Assembly (NCBI GenBank): GCA_050084515.1
Contig: CM114271.1
Span: 36,456,001-36,520,000, forward strand
Direction: 5' to 3'
Length of the DNA: 64,000 nt
Source: Blasia pusilla
Taxonomy: Eukaryota > Marchantiophyta > Marchantiopsida > Blasiales
Below the pieces are notes generated by a model. The model searched no databases, had not been told where the DNA came from, and saw nothing but the letters and a program-made list of their open reading frames with translations. Of the stretch, positions 59,471-64,000 are shown one piece after another. The translations under genes and the position numbers were made by a program. The stretch's first letter is position 1, and each line of letters begins with the position of its first letter.

Positions 59471-60860
59471 AAATGCGGCACTACTCGTACTCTACCATCC
59501 TCCCACATACGGAGAATATGTGTTCCCTCCAATCGATACCTCTTAGCACGTTGAAGAACATGGTCTCGCTCCTTGGCACTCACTATGCCTGGCACCCTAC
59601 TGGTCCATAGGAACTCCAACACCAACGCATCATCATGAATATCACGTTGATCCGTATCACCATCTCCAACCTTAGGATCAAGGTTGGCCATCTACCCCTC
59701 GACTACAAGAAGATGTCATGTGGTCCTCCATACTAAAGTCCACCCTAACCAACATAAAAGGCGGATGCATGCCAACCTGGCACCATCTCCTCATCAACCT
59801 CGCCATGCCATCTAGCCCCGATTGCATCCTCTTGGCTAGTACATGGGTTCCTACTCAACCCATCAGCATCAAGGTTGGCAACTCCAGGTCTATGTACCAC
59901 CTGGAAGTCATACTCCTGTAAGATAAGAGCCCACCGTGCAAGCTTCCCTGTAAGCTTGTCATACTCCATCAACCACTTGAGCAGCTAATGATCAGTAACA
60001 AGGGTAAATTGTGTGCCAAACAAGTAACACCTAAAGTGTGCCACAGCCCACACTACTGCCAAGCACTCTCCCTCATATGAACTGTAGCGCGACTCCGCTG
60101 CATTATTCGAACGACTTGCATAGGCCACCACAAACTCCATGGGCTCATCATCATGTTGTGTCAACACCGCTCTAAGTCCCAACCTACTCCAATCAGTGTG
60201 TAACTTAAATGGATGCCCTCTGATAGGTCTCCTCAAGATAGGCGCCGCCACCAACTGGGCCTTGAGCTCCATAAAAGCTCTCTCTTGATCATCTCCTCAG
60301 TGCCACTCTTGATCTGATTTCAGCAATTGGTTCAAAGGCTTTGCCATAGCACTAAATCCCTTCACATACCTCCGATAGTAGTTCGCCAATCCCATGAATG
60401 CCCGAACTCTACTCACATCTATCGGACGCGGAATAAGTGCAATAGCCTCCACCTTTGCTTGCTGAACTCCCAAACCACCTGGATAGATCACATGACCCAA
60501 GTACTAAACATCCTCATGGAAGAACTTACACTTTCTTGGATGGAAACGTAGACCATGAGCTTTCAACCGCTCAAACACAATCTGCAAATGTATCTGATGC
60601 TCCTCCACCGTGTTACTAAACACCAGGATATCATCAATGTAACACCGAACAAATCCAACCCTGCTAGGATCCTGTCCATCATTCTCTAAAACTCGGCAGG
60701 TGCATTCTTCAACCCAAAGGGTAAGAATTTCCACTGGTACAAAAAATCCTTGCCATGAGAGTTGACACCCCAAAATGTTGTCTTGGCCTTGTCACTCTCC
60801 TGAATCGGCAATTGATGGTATCATGCCTGAAGATCCAAAGTATTGAAAATCTTTGCCTAT
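59446..60860 (-). pseudogene. Reverse transcriptase C-terminal part and RNase H (copy B)
   Basis: RT palm: FLPFGLKNAPAEF, then TAG, RMMDRIL and, after a frame change, CYIDDILVFSNTVEEH (about 60,640). FMGLANYYRRYVKGFS follows. The RNase H frame 60,272-59,985 reads HTDWS, SSYEGECLAVVWAVAHFR and TLVTDH, giving the D-E-D set, and VVHRPGVANLDADGLSRNPC closes it. Stops are few; several of them are TAG. Confidence 0.88.
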
Positions 60861-61560
60861 CCCACCACATCAAAGATCTCCTCAGGTGTATGCATGGCAT
60901 ACCTATCGGCCTTGGTTTGCCGATTGATAGGACGGTAATCTCCACACATCCGCCTATCCGTGTAGTTTCCATGCATATCCTTTTTAGCAGGCATGACAGT
61001 GGCTGATGCATACTCTCCATGCGACAACTCCACTAATCCAGCCTCCAACAGGTCCAACGTCCTACTCTGAATCAGGTCCCTCTCCATATCACTATATCGG
61101 TAGGGACGACGGAAGATTGGCGTATCACTAGCCAAATCAATCCGTATACTGGGTCCAACCAAAGCACCCAACTCCTTCATGCTAAAGGCAAAACAACTCC
61201 TGTAAGCACGTAGGAACTATGTCAAGCGTCGTTTCTCACCTCCCGTAAGCTTGGGCCCAAGTAATGGCTCCCAAGTCTCCTCCATTGGCATACTAGAGGG
61301 AGAGGACGATGCCATTGGCTGCTACGCAACCCCCTCACAAGATGGTACACCCTTAGCTATACCATCATCTGAGCAAATAACTCCTCCACCAGCATGAGCA
61401 ACCAACTCCACATGCCCAGCCATTACATCCCATTTACTCCAAGGATGCAAAAAACTACTCTCCTTGCCCCCAGCCGATGCCTCTACCGTCCCGGTAGCCA
61501 TCGAGCTCATCACAAGGGGTGGAAGACCCACAGACATAGTCCAAAGTCGACGCTACTCGG
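60857..61560 (-). pseudogene. Linker and reverse transcriptase N-terminal part (copy B)
   Basis: Same reading frame as the methyltransferase. After a linker of about 120 codons, the RT begins with SIRIDLASDTPIF, RRPYRYSDMERDLIQSR, ELSHGEYASATVMPAKKD and DRRMCGDYRPINR. In-frame TAG codons are at 61,553-61,555, 61,322-61,324 and 61,217-61,219. Confidence 0.8.
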
Positions 61561-62509
61561 CCATACCAAGACTCAAAATCCAAGTCAAACAATTCAGGTC
61601 CATGGCCTGACCCAACACATGACGTCGTGAAGCCTCAGAAATGGAAGCAACCGCTGTCACACCAATAGCAAATCCCATCACACGCTCTCTCTCATCAGCG
61701 TTAGGCTCCACCAACTTTCACACTTGAGAATCCCATACAAGCCCGGGACCATCTTCCTTGAAGGCATGTGACGAGGGAAAACTCACAAATGTGGGTAGTG
61801 CCATCCTAGGCTGGCCCACACGGTTCACCACTGCCATGGATGACCGATCAATAACCCTCACCACCTGATAAAGTCGCCCAGTATCCAAGATACTATCCAC
61901 TGTAAGGCAAGGATCCCGATGCACTACATCATATGCTCGACTTAGAACCTCCCTAGGCAACAACTTTGTCCACCACAAGCGTGGACGATGTGCACGCAAG
62001 CCAACTCGCACTGCATCCAACAACACCGTTGGTCCAATCCAAGACCGCACCTCATGAACACTCGCGATCATCCGGGTCCGAGTGTCACCCAACAATGGAA
62101 CATTCTCCAGAATGTAAGTAAGAGCATGTGCCTGATGAACCTAAAGATGTCGTAACACCCATAACATCTCCCAAAACAATCGAGACCTAGGGTTGTGTAA
62201 TCCCTCACCACGACCAGCACGTATATGACCCTAACATGGCCATCCAGCAATCACCAAATCCACAGGACCAACCCTCTCAAGGTTCGGCGCCCCCAACAAT
62301 GCAATGTGTGACGGCAAAGCACGCTGGTACCCACGAATAGCTGATGGCGGCAACAACTCAAGATATCTCCATATCCACTGACCAATATGTCGGGATGAGA
62401 CTCTCTGGGCCGTCTCATCTTGCTCCACATACACGTATCTCCGCACAGAAATACCGGCCTGCAACACTGTAGCCAAACCCGTGCTAATCCCACTAAAGAG
62501 ATCTAACAC
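61560..62509 (-). pseudogene. DNMT3-like C5-cytosine methyltransferase domain inside the retroelement (copy B)
   Basis: One frame of about 316 codons holds all main C5-methyltransferase motifs in canonical order: I VLDLFSGISTGL (62,509 on), II YVYVEQDE, IV DLVIAGWPC (catalytic Cys codon 62,236-62,234), VI YILENVP (ENV at 62,107-62,099), VIII AHRPRLWWTKLLP (about 61,990-61,963), IX ADERERVMGF (about 61,702-61,673) and X RRHVLGQAMDLN (about 61,625-61,590). The LLDA..V...AHRPR.WW..LP block resembles DNMT3 more than MET1 or CMT types. There are no indels, only three stops inside the domain: TAG 62,233, TAG 62,143 and TGA 61,720 (first base, minus). The enzyme would transfer methyl from S-adenosylmethionine to C5 of cytosine; in this copy it is interrupted. 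Confidence 0.88.
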
Positions 62510-64000
62510 ACAAATTCCCTCCGGCGGATACTGCCATACAATGGGTGTAGTATCCAAAGGGGATAACCCAACTGGACCAGAAGTAGGAGTCCTCCGTGGG
62601 GCCTCCTCTTCCTCGTGAGGTATAACAGCCTCACACCAAGCCTCCTGCACTAGGCGATCAGCCTCCTGTCGTAGTGCACCGCCTGAACTCCAAAGTGGCA
62701 CATCCAACGATGAGGATGCCACTGCTGCAAAACTAGGGACCTCCTCTACCTCCTCATGCACAGGAGAATCCATAGCAGAAAGATTACCCTCCAAAAAGTC
62801 TCCTGGCCAAGTGACTACTCCACTAAAACCAGCCACAGATGCTAACACCGTTGGGGAAGACCCTCCTAGTCGAGCCCCATAAATAAATCTCACAGGAACG
62901 TGGCTCATACGTCCATCCCTAGACTTCCAACCAGGTCTATAAGACGCTGTCTCAGTCCAGTAGTCCATCTGAAAACCCATAGGGTACAATATTGCTCCTC
63001 CAACTAGTACATCATACGACTCGGCTGATGTGACCACTACACCTGCTCCCAACCGGGAGCTATCAGTCGCATGATCTGGTCTCAACTGTACAAACAACTT
63101 CTCCCATGTCATGAATTGAGATCTATCATTGGCTCCTGCAAGTGATGTTTGAATCTGTAATGGGCAAGGCTCAAGCTCTGACCTCCGAATACCCAAACCA
63201 ATACATGCCGCCTTTCCCAACATCAAAGGTTGAGCACCAGAGTCTAACAAGACTCTATCTGGTCTATACACATGTCCTGTAGGACTCACCAATCGGAATA
63301 TCCCACTCCGATTGTCCAACATACATACACCAGGTATAAGCCTCTCACAATCAATGGCTGGTCGGACTGGTAATGCATCCATCTTTGCCGTTGCTGCGTG
63401 CCAAGTAGCACTGGTACTCAATACTACATCTGACATAGAGGGTCGCTCCACAGCAACACCCTCATCCACCTCAGCACGTGTAGCAGTAACACCCCCAAGT
63501 TCACACAACGTGGCTGCTAGCTGAAATATAGCAGCTAAGTCAACTCCTAAAGCCATCAGCTTCGTGGCCGAAAACAATGGGGATCCCAACACTGAAGTTT
63601 CCATCCGCAATACTGCACTGGATGCTGCATCCGTGTCTACTACACGCGATGTAGATGCCTCAGTCCCCATTGTCGGCTCAATAGGTTGCGTAGGAACCAT
63701 GGATGGAGTCCTAAGCATCTCAGACAACAAGAATGGCTGGGGAAGCCTAGCCTGCCTCCCAGCCTCACCCCTATGTGGGTCCAACTCCACAGTAGCACAA
63801 CGTGGCTCTGACGCTTGAGTGGCTCCTCTTGTAATTGCAGCTGATGCCTCAACCTGTGCTGCACTTGCCATATAAGAGAGATCATCCCCTCCATAAGAGG
63901 TGGAAGCCCCTGCTCCTGAACCTGATCTATGCTGGATACCAGCCATAGTAGCCACCTTCTGCTCCAACTGCTCAATCCTGGCAGCCATAGTTGACTCTGT
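62510..64000 (-). CDS. Gag/protease part of the polyprotein, open to the window edge (copy B, partial)
   Basis: The frame from 64,000 through ATG 63,988 is open for 585 codons after that ATG, down to the TAG at 62,233, so it also covers methyltransferase motifs I-IV. Near the start is a short coiled coil (ARIEQLEQKVATMAG). The retroviral-type aspartic protease follows: RVLLDSGAQPLMLGKAAC (about 63,260-63,205; DSGA is the active-site motif) and YDVLVGGAILYP (about 63,010-62,975). An acidic, Ser/Pro-rich linker leads to the methyltransferase. The long undamaged frame contrasts with the wrecked copy A. Confidence 0.8.

Larger units (their letters stand above)
58499..64000 (-). mobile_element. 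Second copy of the DNMT/PHD gypsy family (copy B), cut by window end
   Basis: In minus direction from 64,000: end of gag/coiled coil, protease, C5-methyltransferase, reverse transcriptase, RNase H, integrase zinc-finger remnant, half PHD finger, polypurine tract (59,090-59,081), B1, A2, B2, ending ...GCACGACA at 58,499. The integrase core and the first half of the PHD finger are gone; the deletion joins sequence near 59,385 to about 59,355. The repeats differ strongly in sequence from copy A but have the same order, so this is a separate lineage of one family. The A1 end lies outside the window. Confidence 0.9.

Noticed and set aside
61560-62509. Adenine methyltransferase of the kind found in DIRS elements
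   Set aside because: The catalytic motif is Pro-Cys in IAGWPC with ENV and DLFSG motifs, not DPPY/NPPF; this is a C5-cytosine enzyme.
1-64000. tRNA, rRNA or CRISPR features
   Set aside because: None recognised by eye; CRISPR arrays are not expected in a plant nuclear sequence, and the only regular array is the 55-bp minisatellite without spacers.

Overview
The window looks like plant nuclear DNA from a repeat-rich streptophyte genome. The reasons are spliced GT-AG genes, a receptor-like kinase of plant type, telo-box promoter motifs (TTAGGGTTT), and plant-type hAT, PIF/Harbinger and Ty3/gypsy elements. The RLE-type non-LTR fragments and a gypsy element carrying a DNA methyltransferase point away from a typical flowering plant and towards a bryophyte, lycophyte, fern or charophyte alga. 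The species cannot be fixed from this sequence.

Layout. 1-9.3 kb: a hAT (DUF4371-type) fragment, a non-LTR endonuclease fragment, a 550-bp MITE with 14-bp TIRs, and a ten-unit 55-bp minisatellite. 9.38-11.23 kb: a receptor-like kinase with two hevein-like (chitin-binding-like) modules and a non-RD kinase. 12.6-16.7 kb: a nearly full-length decayed hAT element. 17.6-29.6 kb: a second hAT copy split by a 9.66-kb gypsy element (copy A, 18,216-27,872), which is flanked by a 4-bp target duplication. 32.64 kb: a perfect 33-bp hairpin. 34.9-35.5 kb: a Harbinger transposase remnant. 39.2-50.8 kb: the only clear ordinary gene island, two divergently transcribed intact genes. These are an ASNSD1-like asparagine-synthetase-domain protein (13 exons, 823 aa, minus) and a METTL2/6/8-like tRNA methyltransferase (7 exons, 307 aa, plus), sharing a 1.1-kb promoter region. 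52.2-52.9 kb: a second non-LTR fragment. 58.5-64.0 kb: a second copy of the gypsy family (copy B, minus), running off the window.

The main discovery candidate is this gypsy family. It has gag zinc knuckle, aspartic protease, a DNMT3-like C5-cytosine methyltransferase domain, reverse transcriptase, RNase H, DDE integrase and a C-terminal PHD finger. Its repeats are not ordinary LTRs. They are split direct repeats ordered A1-internal-B1-A2-B2, a layout otherwise associated with tyrosine-recombinase elements (PAT, Ngaro). The 3' half of this layout is present in both copies, and in both the B1/A2 junction is GACA-NN-TGTC. An element that carries a cytosine-methylation writer and a chromatin reader, and decays mainly through in-frame TAG codons where CAG is expected, suggests self-methylation and CHG-type deamination. 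These mechanistic links are inference; the domains, repeats and target duplication are seen directly.
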